A stretch of 62,212 nt of DNA from Rhodospirillales bacterium (GCA_009377525.1 WHTW01000027.1:1-62212); one strand, 5' to 3'. Positions 1 to 9,494 are shown, counted from the first letter of the stretch. Numbers and translations are program-made. The notes: a model not told the origin generated them from the sequence alone.

Positions 1-35
1 CACCCGACGAGCACCGCGATGTCCTTGCTGCGCAC
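1..35 (-). CDS. Possible 5' end of an unidentified gene running off the left edge
   Basis: Only the first eleven codons would lie in the window. A GTG at 35-33 on the minus strand is preceded at good distance by a GGAGG Shine-Dalgarno sequence, and the frame reads MRSKDIAVLVG to the edge. No family can be assigned from so little. The ribosome site is the main support, and chance is possible. Confidence 0.35.
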   Translation of the reverse strand, partial: MRSKDIAVLVG

Positions 36-129
36 GAAGAAACCTCCGGCAAAAAACGCCTCCGCTTATGACGCAGTAAGACTAATCCATCGCCTGTCGT
101 CCGCAGGCAAGGGATTCCGGAGGATCGTC

Positions 130-453
130 ATGGCTGAAACATCGATGTCCCAGCGCAAGACCACGGGCCGAGTCATGTACGAGTACGCGCATGGCGAGCT
201 GAAACGCGGGCCGCGCGGCGAGCGTCGCGATGAGCATGCCGCAACTCATCGTCAACATCGCCGACCTCGTGCTGCGGGACGGCGGGAACGGCAGGGGCTG
301 TCAGGCCAAGCCTGGCAGGGCCGGGCCGTTGCTCGGGCTCAAGAGACTGTGTTGCTCGATGACCGTCGTTCCACCGGGCAAGCGTGCTTGGCCGTTCCGT
401 CGCTATCACGTGACGGACGAGCTCTTCTACATCCTCAACAATTTTCAATGTGA
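130..453 (+). pseudogene. DUF6496-like N-terminus, apparently broken
   Basis: An ATG with a GGAGG site eleven bases upstream opens a frame whose residues 8-24 (GRVMYEYAHGELKRG) resemble the start of small basic DUF6496 proteins, which usually read like ERVMHEYKHGELKSG. In that family a conserved RKQAIAIAL stretch follows. Here the frame instead turns into low-complexity Arg/His sequence with no resemblance, so a frameshift or recombination after about residue 28 is likely. The resemblance is from memory of the family and covers one short motif. The stretch from about 230 to 530 otherwise shows nothing I recognise. Confidence 0.4.
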
Positions 454-530
454 GCGTAACCGACAGGCCATAGCTCGGCTGGCAAGGCTTGTGGTACCGT
501 TTTTCCGCAGTAAAGGAGGAGGTACACACA

Positions 531-1115
531 ATGCTTACCAGAAGAATTCTGATCGGCGCCACGTTGGCCGGATCGATGCTCTTTGCCGCGACGGCGTTCG
601 CGCAGGGTCAGGCGATCGTCGGCATCTCGACCGTCACCACCTATTCGGACGACGCGCGCATCACCGCCGTCGATCCGGCCAACCGCACCGTGACGCTGGC
701 CTACAGCAACGGCGCCACGGCCGTGCGCAAGGTCAGTCCCTCGGTCGCCAACTTCGCGCAGGCCAAGGTCGGCGACAACGTGTCGATCGGCTTCGAGGAC
801 AGGCTCACCTTCGTGCTGTCGGGTCCCAACACCAAGACGCCGCGTGACCGCGACGTCAACGTAGCGGTCGCCGCCGGCACCGGCACCAGCGCCGCCGGCG
901 CGTCGGCCGGCCAGGCGGTCGCCAACTGGTGGGTCACCGCCGTCGATCCGGCGGGCGGCAAGATCTCGCTGGTCAATCCGGCGGGCGGCCAGATCCGCAC
1001 CTACAACGTGACCACGCCGGAAGGCCGCGCCCAGCTTCCCCGCGTCAAGCCCGGCGACTCGCTGACGGCGATCGACAGCCAGGTGGCGGTCGTCTCGATC
1101 ACGCCGAAGTCGTAG
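531..1115 (+). CDS. Exported protein with two DUF5666-like beta repeats
   Basis: The protein is 194 residues. The start has an AAAGGAGG ribosome site upstream and is followed directly by a Sec signal peptide (TRRILIGATLAG...ATAFAQ), so earlier in-frame codons are unlikely. The mature part holds two copies of a short beta-rich unit, each opening with TAVDPA (ITAVDPANRTVTL and VTAVDPAGGKISL) and continuing to a VGD or PGD turn. An alanine/glycine-rich linker separates them. This resembles small OB-like periplasmic domains such as DUF5666. The cellular role is unknown. It is convergent with the kinase gene, five bases apart. Confidence 0.75.
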   Translation: MLTRRILIGATLAGSMLFAATAFAQGQAIVGISTVTTYSDDARITAVDPANRTVTLAYSNGATAVRKVSPSVANFAQAKVGDNVSIGFEDRLTFVLSGPNTKTPRDRDVNVAVAAGTGTSAAGASAGQAVANWWVTAVDPAGGKISLVNPAGGQIRTYNVTTPEGRAQLPRVKPGDSLTAIDSQVAVVSITPKS

Positions 1116-1120
1116 GACTG

Positions 1121-3130
1121 TCAGTCGGCGCGCCTGGACAGCGTTCCGTGCGCCCTTACGCTGATGCCCTGAATATCGAGGGTGAGCGCGTTGGCGGTCA
1201 CCCTTCCGCTGGCTGCGGCATCGTTCATCGTGCAGCTGTTCGCCTCGTGGAGGCGTACCGTGCCGCTGACGGCGCCGGCCGCGTCGACCGGGAGCGAGAT
1301 CGACGTCGCTCCGCATGTCGGATGGACGAGTTGCCCGGTCAAACGCCCCTGAGAGACGCGCAGATCGGCGCCAAGCGGCCGCAAGCCCCATGGTTGGCTG
1401 CTTGGCGCCGAACTGGACAGCGACCCTGAATAGGCGCCTTCAAAGGTGCCGGCGGTACCGGCCGGGGTTGGCGCAGGCGCCGAAGCTGCCAAGGGCTGCC
1501 CGCTCCTGGTCAGCATCCCGCGGGCAGCCATGCCAGGGCCGCGCAGTTCGAGCTGAATGCCCTGGCTGCTCACGCGTCCACTCGCCGTGCCATCGACCGG
1601 TGCGCATGTCCACATGTCCGGCAAGCGGACGGCGCCACCGATCTCACCCGACGACGTCACCGTCAGCGAAACAGGGATGGTGCCGCAACGCTGATAGATG
1701 GCTTGGCCCGACAGACTGGTGCCCACGAGACTCAGCGTGACCGACAAGATGCGACCGCCACCGCCACCGGTCTCGCTGAAGCTGCCGCGATAAGTTCCAT
1801 CAAAGGCGGATGACGGCGGCCGGACAGCGCGCGCCTTGGCTTCTTCGTCGATCTTCGATTGCTCGGCCGCCTCGCGCTTGGCCTGTGCGTCGGCAGCCGC
1901 TGCCTGCCGCGCTCGCGCCGCCTCGGCTTCAGCTTTGCGGCGCGCCTCGGCTTCGCGACGCGCGACGTTGGCCTCGAGCTGCTCGGCCGCGGTCTCCGCC
2001 CTTTGCCGCCCTGCCTCGGCTTCCTGCTGCGCCCGCTGGCCATCGTTGCTCGACGGCGGACCCGTCGCCGGCTGCAGCGCCGCCGCGAGATAGAAGCCAC
2101 CCGCTCCCAAGAGCACGCAGGCCGTGCCGATGGCGAGCCATTTGGCCTTGCCGCCGACCGGCGCCACCGGCGGCTTGGGCACGAGCGGTCGCCGAGGCAT
2201 CACCAAAGTCACCTCATCGGGCGGCGCTCGCTGGCGGAGCAAGGCACGCCACTCGGCAATGCTTTGCGGCCGTTCGTCGGCGTGGATCGACAGCGCGGCA
2301 TCGATGCCGGCCGCCAAATTCCTCAAGATGCCCGGCGGCTGGCGGACGGCAAGCGGTTGATAAGCATCCTTCATCAGCCGGTCGACGGCGCTGGGCGGCG
2401 CCGTGCCGGTGACGGCGTAGTGGAGCGTGGCCGCCAGTCCGTAGATATCCGTCCACGGCCCCTGCCTGGCCACAGCGAACTGCTCGGGCGCGGCATAACC
2501 CGGGGTGAAGATCGCCGTCATCGTCCCGGTGCGATCGGCCATCGCCGCGCGCGAGGCGCCGAAATCGATCAGGGTCGCCTTGCCCGCGCCATCCAGCATG
2601 ATGTTGGCCGGCTTGATGTCGCGGTGCAGGAAGCCCGCCTCATGCACCTTCTGCAGGCCGGCCAGCAGCGGCCACAGCATCGCCTCGAGCGCGGCCGGGG
2701 CGAGCGGGCCCTCCGTCGAGACGTAGTCCTGAAGGGTCCGGCCGCGCACCAGCTCCATGACGATGTAGGCCGTGCCATTGGCTTCGAGGAAGTCGAATAC
2801 CTTCACGATGGAGGGCGCCTCGGGCAGGCTGGCGAGCGTGCGGCCTTCCTCCATGAAACGGCCGCGGCCCCAGCCGAAATCGCCGGCGGCCTCGGTCGAG
2901 CGCGGCAGAACCGAGCTGCCGTCCCGGCGCACCGCCAGCGCCGCCAGCAGGAACTCCTTGAGAGCGACCTCGCGATCGAGGTGGCGGTCGCGGGCTCGGT
3001 AGGTGATGCCGAAGCCACCCTGACCCAGCACGCTCACGATCTCGTAGCGGCCGACCATGCGTCCCGCCGGCAGCGCCACGTAGTCGACGCTGGTCGAGGG
3101 ATCCACGGAAGGGCGGCCCGCATGGGTCAT
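1121..3130 (-). CDS. Membrane-anchored Ser/Thr protein kinase with a duplicated extracytoplasmic domain
   Basis: The 669-residue protein has a Hanks-type kinase domain at about 28-300: glycine loop GQGGFG (36-41), lysine in VALKEF (58), HRDIKPAN (169-176), DFG (189-191) and APEQ (214-217). All catalytic residues are present. One membrane span follows at about 331-351, then an Ala/Glu/Arg-rich coiled coil to about 435. Two related C-terminal repeats of about 100 residues begin FDGTYRGSF and FEGAYSGSL, and each carries two cysteines. By analogy with PknB-like receptors the repeats would sense a periplasmic signal. The start MTHAGRP is chosen because longer starts run over an opposing small gene; no clear Shine-Dalgarno sequence is visible. 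Confidence 0.9.
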   Translation of the reverse strand: MTHAGRPSVDPSTSVDYVALPAGRMVGRYEIVSVLGQGGFGITYRARDRHLDREVALKEFLLAALAVRRDGSSVLPRSTEAAGDFGWGRGRFMEEGRTLASLPEAPSIVKVFDFLEANGTAYIVMELVRGRTLQDYVSTEGPLAPAALEAMLWPLLAGLQKVHEAGFLHRDIKPANIMLDGAGKATLIDFGASRAAMADRTGTMTAIFTPGYAAPEQFAVARQGPWTDIYGLAATLHYAVTGTAPPSAVDRLMKDAYQPLAVRQPPGILRNLAAGIDAALSIHADERPQSIAEWRALLRQRAPPDEVTLVMPRRPLVPKPPVAPVGGKAKWLAIGTACVLLGAGGFYLAAALQPATGPPSSNDGQRAQQEAEAGRQRAETAAEQLEANVARREAEARRKAEAEAARARQAAAADAQAKREAAEQSKIDEEAKARAVRPPSSAFDGTYRGSFSETGGGGGRILSVTLSLVGTSLSGQAIYQRCGTIPVSLTVTSSGEIGGAVRLPDMWTCAPVDGTASGRVSSQGIQLELRGPGMAARGMLTRSGQPLAASAPAPTPAGTAGTFEGAYSGSLSSSAPSSQPWGLRPLGADLRVSQGRLTGQLVHPTCGATSISLPVDAAGAVSGTVRLHEANSCTMNDAAASGRVTANALTLDIQGISVRAHGTLSRRAD

Positions 3131-3320
3131 GGCATGCCGAAGCCTGCCATGCGCCCCTGCCGCCAGCAATATATGCCGGTTGTCACCGCGGCGATCTGCG
3201 CCTAAGACGGCGAGCGTAGAGACGGCGGCGGAGATGGGATGGAGGGCTTTCCTGTCAGGCAACGCGGCCCCCTGCCTTGGCGTTGCAACCGTCACGATGC
3301 CGTCATCCCCAGGGTTCGCC

Positions 3321-3449
3321 ATGAAGGCTTCCGACCTCGACAAGGAGCCGCCGCATCCGAAAATGCCGACCACACGGGAATGGCTGCGCGTCGTGGGCGC
3401 GGCTGTTGCCATCGTCCTGATCTGCGCCTTGTGGACATTCTGGGCCTGA
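3321..3449 (+). CDS. Small single-span membrane protein
   Basis: A 42-residue frame with a charged, proline-containing N-terminus (MKASDLDKEPPHPK) and one strong C-terminal transmembrane helix (VVGAAVAIVLICALWTFWA). An AGGG lies eleven to eight bases upstream. The hydrophobic pattern and compact ending favour a real small membrane protein, but no family is recognised. It lies in the gap between the divergent kinase and CoxL-like genes. Confidence 0.45.
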   Translation: MKASDLDKEPPHPKMPTTREWLRVVGAAVAIVLICALWTFWA

Positions 3450-3467
3450 TGACACGCTTGATGCGCG

Positions 3468-3511
3468 TTTCCGGTTGAAGGGAGCCGCTCGCGGTTCCCT
3501 TCAATCGGAAA
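3468..3511 (+). repeat. Family A palindrome, solitary half-element
   Basis: A 21-base arm pairs across a two-base centre, with the conserved apex GCCGC-TC-GCGGT. The two imperfect pairs are G-T type. The right flank ends GCTCTA, like the outer end of the composite elements near 12.4, 13.1-13.4 and 20.9 kb, but no family B hairpin is attached. It sits just upstream of the CoxL-like gene. Confidence 0.8.
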
Positions 3512-3543
3512 CCGCTCTAACCTCCGCCCGAACGGAGGAATTC

Positions 3544-5889
3544 ATGGCGAAGTTCGGTATCGGTCAATCGGTTCGCAGGCTCGAGGATCCCCGGCTGCTG
3601 ACGGGCGGCGGGCGTTATACGGACGACACGAAGTTGAGCGCCCCGGCGGCACGCATGTACGTGCTGCGCTCCCCACACGCCCATGCCGACATAACGAAGA
3701 TCGATATTTCGGCTGCCGCCAAGGCGCCGGGCGTGCTGCTGGTCCTGACCGGCCAGGACGTCAAGAAGGCCGATTTCGGCGACGTGCCCTGCCTGGTGCC
3801 GCTGGAGAACCGCGACGGCAGTCCGCGCGGCGATACCCCGCGGCCGATGCTGGCGCAGGGTCGCGTGCGCCACGTCGGCGACGCCGTGGCGCTGGTGGTG
3901 GCCGAGACGCTGGAGCAGGCCAGGGACGCCGCCGAGCTGATCGAGGTCGACTACGAGGCGCGTCCCCATGTCGTCGGCACCTACGAGGCGGCCCAGCCGG
4001 GCGCGCCGCTGGTGCACGATCACATCAAGAACAACATCGTGTTCGACTGGCACATGGGCGACCAGGCCAAGACGGACGCCGCCTTCGCCAAGGCCGACAA
4101 GGTGGTGAAGCTCCAGCTCGTCAACCAGCGGCTGGTGGTCAACTCCATGGAGCCGCGCGGCGCGATCTGCGAGTACGACGCCAAGGACGACCGCTCGACG
4201 CTGTGGCTCTCGTCACAGGGCGTGCACATGATCCGGCCGGTCGTGGCCGACATGATCCTCAAGATCGGCTCGCCGAAGCTGCGCGTGCGCACCGGCGATG
4301 TCGGCGGCGGCTTCGGCATGAAGATCTTCGTCCATCCGGAATATCCCATGGTCGTGTGGGCCTCGCGCACCCTCAAGCGCACCGTGAAGTGGATCCCCGA
4401 CCGGCAGGAAGCCTTCCAGTCGGACGTGCAGGGCCGCGACCATGTCTCGATCGCCGAGATGGCGCTCGACAAGGACTGCCGCTTCATCGGCTGCCGCATC
4501 ACGACCTATGCCGCGCTAGGCGCCTATCTCAGCCATTTCAGCGCCTTCATTCCCACATTGGCCGGAAGCTCGATGCTGGTCGGCCTCTACCAGACGCCCG
4601 CGTGCTACGTGAACGTCAAGGGCGTGATGACCAATACCGTGCCGACCGACGCCTATCGCGGCGCCGGCCGGCCGGAGGCGGCCTATCTGCTGGAGCGCTT
4701 CGTCGATCACATTGCGCGCGAAGTAGGGCTCACCCCCGACGAGATCCGCGCGCGCAACTTCATCAAGCCCAACCAGATCCCGTTCGCGACGGCGCTCGGC
4801 GACACCTACGATTCGGGTAACTTCGAAGCGGTGATGCGCAAGGGCATGGAGAAGGCCGACTGGAAGGGCTTCGCCAACCGGCGCACCGCCTCGCTCGCTA
4901 AGGGCAAGTGGCGCGGCATCGGCATGGCGACCTATGTCGAGAAGTGCGGCGGCGGCGGGGCACCGGAAACCGCCATCGCCAAGTTCAACGACGATGACAC
5001 GGTCACGATCTTTGTCGGCAACCAGACCAACGGCCAGGGCCAGGAAACGGCAATCCGCCAGATCGCCTCGGCGCAGCTCGGCATCGACGTTGAGCGCATC
5101 CGCTTCGTGCAGGGCGATTCCGACGTGGTGCCCGAAGGCATGACCGGCGGCAGCCGCATGGTCTCGGTCGCGGGTGTAGCGACCGTGGGCGTGGCCGACA
5201 AGATCATCACCAAGGGCAAGCTCGTGGCGGCCAGCGCCATGGAGGCCTCCACGGCCGACATCGAGTATGGTGACGGCGCCTTCAAGATCGTCGGCACCGA
5301 CCGCACCATGAGCCTGTTCGACGTCGCCAAGGCGGCGAAGGATCCCAAGCACGTGCCGGCGGGCGAGAAGCCCGGCCTGGACGACGAGTTCACGCGCATG
5401 CCGACGGCCGACACCTTCCCCAACGGCTGCCATATCTGCGAGCTCGAGATCGATCCCGACACCGGCGTGCTGGAGATCGTGAACTACAGCGTGGTCGACG
5501 ATTTTGGCGCCGCCCTCAACCCGCTGCTGCTGCAGGGCCAGGTCCATGGCGGCATCGGCCAGGGCGTGGGCCAGGCGCTGACCGAGAAGACGGTGTACGA
5601 CAAGGACTCGGGCCAGCTGCTCAGCGGCAGCTTCCAGGACTACGCGCTGCCGCGTGCCGACATCGTGCCGCACGTGCATTTCGACCTGCACAACAGCCCG
5701 TGCACGACCAATCCGCTGGGCGTGAAGGGCGCGGGCGAGGCCGGCGCGATCGGCGCGCCGCCGGCGGTGATCAACGCCATCGTCGATGCGATCCATCCGC
5801 ACACCGGCGTGAAGCACGTCGACATGCCGGCGACGGCTTCGAGCCTGTGGGCGGTGATCGCCGCCCATCGGCAGCAGAAGGCGGCTTAG
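3544..5889 (+). CDS. CoxL-like molybdenum hydroxylase large subunit (form II type)
   Basis: The 781-residue protein belongs to the xanthine dehydrogenase/CO dehydrogenase large-subunit family. It opens with the typical GQSVRRLEDPRLLTGGGRY, has GGGFGMK in the molybdopterin-binding region, AYRGAGR near residue 370 and GVKGAGEAGA with the catalytic Glu near the C-terminus. AYRGAGR is the form II signature; true CO dehydrogenase (form I) has AYXCSFR. The substrate is therefore unknown and CO is unlikely. A GGAGG site precedes the ATG. The partner FAD (CoxM) and iron-sulfur (CoxS) subunits are not encoded nearby, so they must come from elsewhere if the enzyme is active. Confidence 0.92.
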   Translation: MAKFGIGQSVRRLEDPRLLTGGGRYTDDTKLSAPAARMYVLRSPHAHADITKIDISAAAKAPGVLLVLTGQDVKKADFGDVPCLVPLENRDGSPRGDTPRPMLAQGRVRHVGDAVALVVAETLEQARDAAELIEVDYEARPHVVGTYEAAQPGAPLVHDHIKNNIVFDWHMGDQAKTDAAFAKADKVVKLQLVNQRLVVNSMEPRGAICEYDAKDDRSTLWLSSQGVHMIRPVVADMILKIGSPKLRVRTGDVGGGFGMKIFVHPEYPMVVWASRTLKRTVKWIPDRQEAFQSDVQGRDHVSIAEMALDKDCRFIGCRITTYAALGAYLSHFSAFIPTLAGSSMLVGLYQTPACYVNVKGVMTNTVPTDAYRGAGRPEAAYLLERFVDHIAREVGLTPDEIRARNFIKPNQIPFATALGDTYDSGNFEAVMRKGMEKADWKGFANRRTASLAKGKWRGIGMATYVEKCGGGGAPETAIAKFNDDDTVTIFVGNQTNGQGQETAIRQIASAQLGIDVERIRFVQGDSDVVPEGMTGGSRMVSVAGVATVGVADKIITKGKLVAASAMEASTADIEYGDGAFKIVGTDRTMSLFDVAKAAKDPKHVPAGEKPGLDDEFTRMPTADTFPNGCHICELEIDPDTGVLEIVNYSVVDDFGAALNPLLLQGQVHGGIGQGVGQALTEKTVYDKDSGQLLSGSFQDYALPRADIVPHVHFDLHNSPCTTNPLGVKGAGEAGAIGAPPAVINAIVDAIHPHTGVKHVDMPATASSLWAVIAAHRQQKAA

Positions 5890-5895
5890 ACCACC

Positions 5896-6153
5896 ATGGC
5901 CACCGAACGCAAGGACCTCACCGCCGCCTTGGCACAATCGATCAAGGCGATCGACGACGATTACAAGGACGAGATGCGCGAGCTGCGCGCGCTCTTCGCG
6001 GAAGCCAAGAACGAAGCCGAAAAGGACGAACCCGACGGCGTGAAGCTCAAGGCGCTGCTGGCCGATGCCAACGAAATGGTCCGCACCTTCACTATCCTCG
6101 ATCCGGCCTGGCAGGCCGTCCAGCGCGTCGCCAGGATGTTCGGAATGCTGTAG
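5896..6153 (+). CDS. Small helical protein of unknown function
   Basis: An 85-residue, highly charged, probably all-helical protein (KDEMRELRALFAEAKNEAEKD) with no signal peptide or membrane span. It starts six bases after the CoxL-like gene, so it is probably co-transcribed with it. I do not recognise a family. The even charged-residue spacing suggests a short coiled coil. Confidence 0.7.
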   Translation: MATERKDLTAALAQSIKAIDDDYKDEMRELRALFAEAKNEAEKDEPDGVKLKALLADANEMVRTFTILDPAWQAVQRVARMFGML

Positions 6154-6222
6154 CCAAGGCGCAGCCGCGGCGAATCGTCCGCCCGGCAACCTCGTCGGCG
6201 GTGCGTCGTTTCTTGGCGCAGC

Positions 6223-7719
6223 ATGCGTACGACCGCCCTCCTCGCGTTGTTAATCTGCCTGTTCGCGGCATCGACGGCATGGGCGCAGGGCACGCCCTCG
6301 ACCTTTGCAGCGGTCGAGGCGATGGCCGCCAAGCTCGCGGCCGAGCCCTACAAGCAGCCGGCATCCATCGAAGGCGACATGCGTCGCCTCACCTACGACC
6401 AGTACCGAGCACTCAGGGCCAAGCCGGACACCGCCCTGTGGCGAGACAGCAAAAGCCTGTTCCGCGCCGAATTCTTTCCAGCCGGGTTCATCTACGAAAA
6501 CCCTGTGCAGATCTTCTTGGTCGAGAACGGCGTGGCGAGGCCACTGCCTGTTTCGCCTAACGACCTCGACTTCGAGGACATCGGGCTGAAGCAGCCGCCG
6601 CAGAGGATCGAGCTGGCGGGCTTTCGTCTTCTTCATCCGCTGAACCGTCCGGACAAGTTCGACGAGATCGCGTCCTTCCTGGGTGCAAGCTACTTCCGAA
6701 CCATAGGCCGTGGCCAGATCTACGGCGCCTCCGCACGCGGGTTGGCGATCGACACGGGCATCGGCGGCAAGCCGGAGGAGTTTCCCCTGTTCCGCGCCTT
6801 CTGGCTGGTGAAGCCCGCCGACGATGCCATGAACATGACCGTGTGGGCGCTGCTCGATTCGCCCGGCGCGGCCGGCGCATTCTCGTTCACTATACGGCCC
6901 GGCAGTCGCACCATGATCGACACCACGAGCGTCATCTATCTGCGCAATGACGTGCAGGTGCTGGGCATCGCGCCGCTGACCTCGATGTTCTTTTCGGGCA
7001 AGGCCTCGCCGGCGCGCGACGATTATCGGCCGGAGATCCACGATTCCGACGGCCTCTACATCTCGACGGGCAAAGGTGAGCGCATTTGGCGCCCGCTGGA
7101 CAACCCCGGCGCCCTTGCCGTCTCGTCGTTCCAGGACAGCAATCCGCGCGGCTTCGGCCTGATGCAGCGCGAACGCGACTTCGAGCGCTACCAGGACACC
7201 GGCGCCGGCCTGCACGCGCGGCCCAGCCTCTGGGTCGAGCCGGCCGGGGACTGGGGCGATGGCGAGGTGCGCCTGGTCGAGATCCCGACGCAGGCGGAGA
7301 CCAACGACAATATCGTGGCCTTCTGGGTATCGCGCTGGCCCGCGCGCAAGGGCGAGCGCAAGGAATATGCCTATCGGCTTTACGCCCTGTCGGATGAGGC
7401 GGCCCTTGCGCCGGCCGGCCGCACCGTGGCGACGCGCGTCGGCGCCGTGCCGAACCAACCCAAGCAGCGGCGCATGGTCGTCGAGTTCGCCGGCGGCGAG
7501 CTCGCCTCGCTCGCGCCGGAACAACCCGTGACATCCGACGTTGCGCTGACGAACGCCAAAGTTCGGCGCAGCTATGTCGAAGCCCTGCCATGGAAACGAG
7601 GATGGCGGCTCTTCATCGACTTCGAACCCGACGGCAAGAAGCCGGTCGATCTGCGCGCGGTCCTGCAGCTGCGCGGCCAGACCCTGACCGAGACCTGGAC
7701 CGGCGTCTTCCGCCCGTGA
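6223..7719 (+). CDS. opgG: Periplasmic glucan biosynthesis protein OpgG/OpgD
   Basis: A 498-residue protein with a clear signal peptide (TALLALLICLFAASTAWAQ). The mature sequence is of the MdoG/OpgG family, recognisable from the N-terminal DQYRALRAKPDTALW and the FFPAGFIYENPVQI stretch. These periplasmic proteins are needed to branch or shape osmoregulated periplasmic glucans. The stop codon overlaps the GTG start of the glucosyltransferase gene, which gives the standard opgGH pairing. OpgG and OpgD cannot be told apart here. The start has only a weak ribosome site and is chosen by the signal peptide. Confidence 0.93.
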   Translation: MRTTALLALLICLFAASTAWAQGTPSTFAAVEAMAAKLAAEPYKQPASIEGDMRRLTYDQYRALRAKPDTALWRDSKSLFRAEFFPAGFIYENPVQIFLVENGVARPLPVSPNDLDFEDIGLKQPPQRIELAGFRLLHPLNRPDKFDEIASFLGASYFRTIGRGQIYGASARGLAIDTGIGGKPEEFPLFRAFWLVKPADDAMNMTVWALLDSPGAAGAFSFTIRPGSRTMIDTTSVIYLRNDVQVLGIAPLTSMFFSGKASPARDDYRPEIHDSDGLYISTGKGERIWRPLDNPGALAVSSFQDSNPRGFGLMQRERDFERYQDTGAGLHARPSLWVEPAGDWGDGEVRLVEIPTQAETNDNIVAFWVSRWPARKGERKEYAYRLYALSDEAALAPAGRTVATRVGAVPNQPKQRRMVVEFAGGELASLAPEQPVTSDVALTNAKVRRSYVEALPWKRGWRLFIDFEPDGKKPVDLRAVLQLRGQTLTETWTGVFRP

Positions 7720-9494
7720 GCGAGGGCTGGCGGCTCGATCGCTTCGCGGGCCGCGCGCATTGGCGGCGGCGGCTCCTGCTCGTCCTGGTCCTTGTCACGA
7801 CGGTCGTCGGCCTGGTGCTGATGGGGCGCATCGTGGCGGCGCGCGGTCCGGAGATCCTGAAGCCGATCTTCCTGCCCTGCTTTGCGCTCTTGTTCGCCTG
7901 GATCGCGCTGTCCTTCTGGAGCGGCGTGTTCGGCTTCCTGCTGGGCGTGCTGCGGCGCCATCCGGTGACCTTGGCGCGGCAATCGCCGGCCGACGGCGAC
8001 GTCCCGCCGCTTCGCGAACGCACCGCCATCCTGGTCCCGGTCTACAACGAGGACCCCGCCGAGGTGTCCGGCCGGCTGGCCGTCATGCAGCGCTCGCTGC
8101 AGGCGACGGGGCATGCCGCCGCCTTCGACTTCTTCATCCTGAGCGACACGACCAATGCCGGCATCGCGACGGAAGAAGAGCGCATCTATGGCGAGCTGCG
8201 CGAGCGGCTCGGTGCCGAAACGCGCCTGTTCTATCGCCGGCGGGCGCAGAACACCGGCAAGAAGGCCGGCAACATCGCCGAGTGGATCGGCACGCGCGGA
8301 TCCGACTACGCCTTCATGATCGTGCTCGACGCCGACAGCCTGCTCGACGGCGACACCATGGTGCGGCTGGCCGCGCTGATGGAAGCCAATCCCCGCACCG
8401 GCCTGATCCAGACACACATCGTGCCGGCCGGGCGCGAGACGCTGTTCGCCCGCGCCCTGCAGTTCTCGTCGCGGATGACCGGCGTCGTGCTGTCGATGGG
8501 CAACAGCTTCTGGCAGACCAGCGAAGCCAACTACTTCGGCCACAACGCCATCCTGCGCGTCGCCGCGTTCGCGGCGTGCTGCCGCCTGCCGGTGCTCTCG
8601 GGCCGGCCGCCGCTCGGCGGCGAGATCCTGAGCCACGATTTCGTCGAAGCCGCCTTCCTGCGGCGCGGCAGCTGGCATTGCTGGCTGCTGCCCGAGCTGC
8701 GCGGCAGCTACGAGGAGCTGCCCAGCAACCTGCTCGACTATGCGGTGCGCGACCGACGCTGGATGCAGGGCAACCTGCAGCATGCTCGCCTGATCGCCGA
8801 GCCCGGCCTGCACTGGATGAGCCGCCTGCACCTCGGCATGGGCATCTTCGCCTATGTCGCCTCGCCCCTGTGGCTCGCCATGCTGATGCTGAGCTCGGCC
8901 ATGGTCGTCGACCATCGCATCACCGGCGACATCTATTTCGGGCCGACGCGCACGCTCTTCCCGCTATGGCCGCAATATCACTGGCCGGAGATCCACGGGC
9001 TGCTCGGCATGACGATCGCGCTGCTGCTCGGGCCCAAGGTGCTGGCGCTCAGCTTGCGATTGTGGTCGACGCGCCGGGCGCGCCGCTTCGGCGGACGCCT
9101 GGCGATGACGCTGAGCTTCCTGGTCGAGACCGCCTTCTCGACGTTGCTGGCGCCGGTGATGATGCTGTTCCACACGACTTTCCTGATCCGCATCCTGGCC
9201 GGCAACGCTGTCGGCTGGCCGCCCCAGGCGCGCGGCGATCGCGGCATGGACTGGCGCCAGGCCTTGCAGCGGCATGTCGGCCACGTGCTGTTCGGCGTGG
9301 CCGCCCTCGCAGCCCTCGGCGCCATCGTGCCCGACTACGTGCCGTGGATCCTGCCGGTGGTGATGGGCCTGCTGCTGTCGGTGCCGCTCGCCGTGCTGTC
9401 CAGCCGGCGCGCCATGGGGCTGGCGGCGCGTCGGCTCAGGCTGTTCGTAACTCCGGAGGAGCGCGCCGAGGCCACGCTTGCGATCGGGCATTAG
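7716..9494 (+). CDS. opgH: Glucans biosynthesis glucosyltransferase OpgH (MdoH)
   Basis: An inner-membrane processive glycosyltransferase (592 residues) that builds the beta-glucan backbone of periplasmic glucans from UDP-glucose. Membrane spans flank a cytoplasmic family 2 domain with the opening TAILVPVYNEDP, the DADSLLDGD metal site and the RDRRWMQGN acceptor motif. The C-terminal half carries several further spans. It is shorter than the roughly 850 residues of E. coli OpgH, mostly at the N-terminus. The GTG start overlaps the opgG stop (GTGA), so translation is coupled. Confidence 0.93.
   Translation: MSEGWRLDRFAGRAHWRRRLLLVLVLVTTVVGLVLMGRIVAARGPEILKPIFLPCFALLFAWIALSFWSGVFGFLLGVLRRHPVTLARQSPADGDVPPLRERTAILVPVYNEDPAEVSGRLAVMQRSLQATGHAAAFDFFILSDTTNAGIATEEERIYGELRERLGAETRLFYRRRAQNTGKKAGNIAEWIGTRGSDYAFMIVLDADSLLDGDTMVRLAALMEANPRTGLIQTHIVPAGRETLFARALQFSSRMTGVVLSMGNSFWQTSEANYFGHNAILRVAAFAACCRLPVLSGRPPLGGEILSHDFVEAAFLRRGSWHCWLLPELRGSYEELPSNLLDYAVRDRRWMQGNLQHARLIAEPGLHWMSRLHLGMGIFAYVASPLWLAMLMLSSAMVVDHRITGDIYFGPTRTLFPLWPQYHWPEIHGLLGMTIALLLGPKVLALSLRLWSTRRARRFGGRLAMTLSFLVETAFSTLLAPVMMLFHTTFLIRILAGNAVGWPPQARGDRGMDWRQALQRHVGHVLFGVAALAALGAIVPDYVPWILPVVMGLLLSVPLAVLSSRRAMGLAARRLRLFVTPEERAEATLAIGH

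Noticed and set aside
1859..3205. A 448-codon frame antisense to the kinase
   Set aside because: The kinase on the other strand has every catalytic motif; this frame has none and is composed of RR/HQ-rich filler.
3131..3412. Longer start for the kinase gene
   Set aside because: It would overlap the opposing small membrane protein gene and add low-complexity sequence before a normal kinase start.
4516..6189. A 557-codon frame antisense to the CoxL-like gene
   Set aside because: No start site, no motifs, and complete overlap with a well-supported gene.
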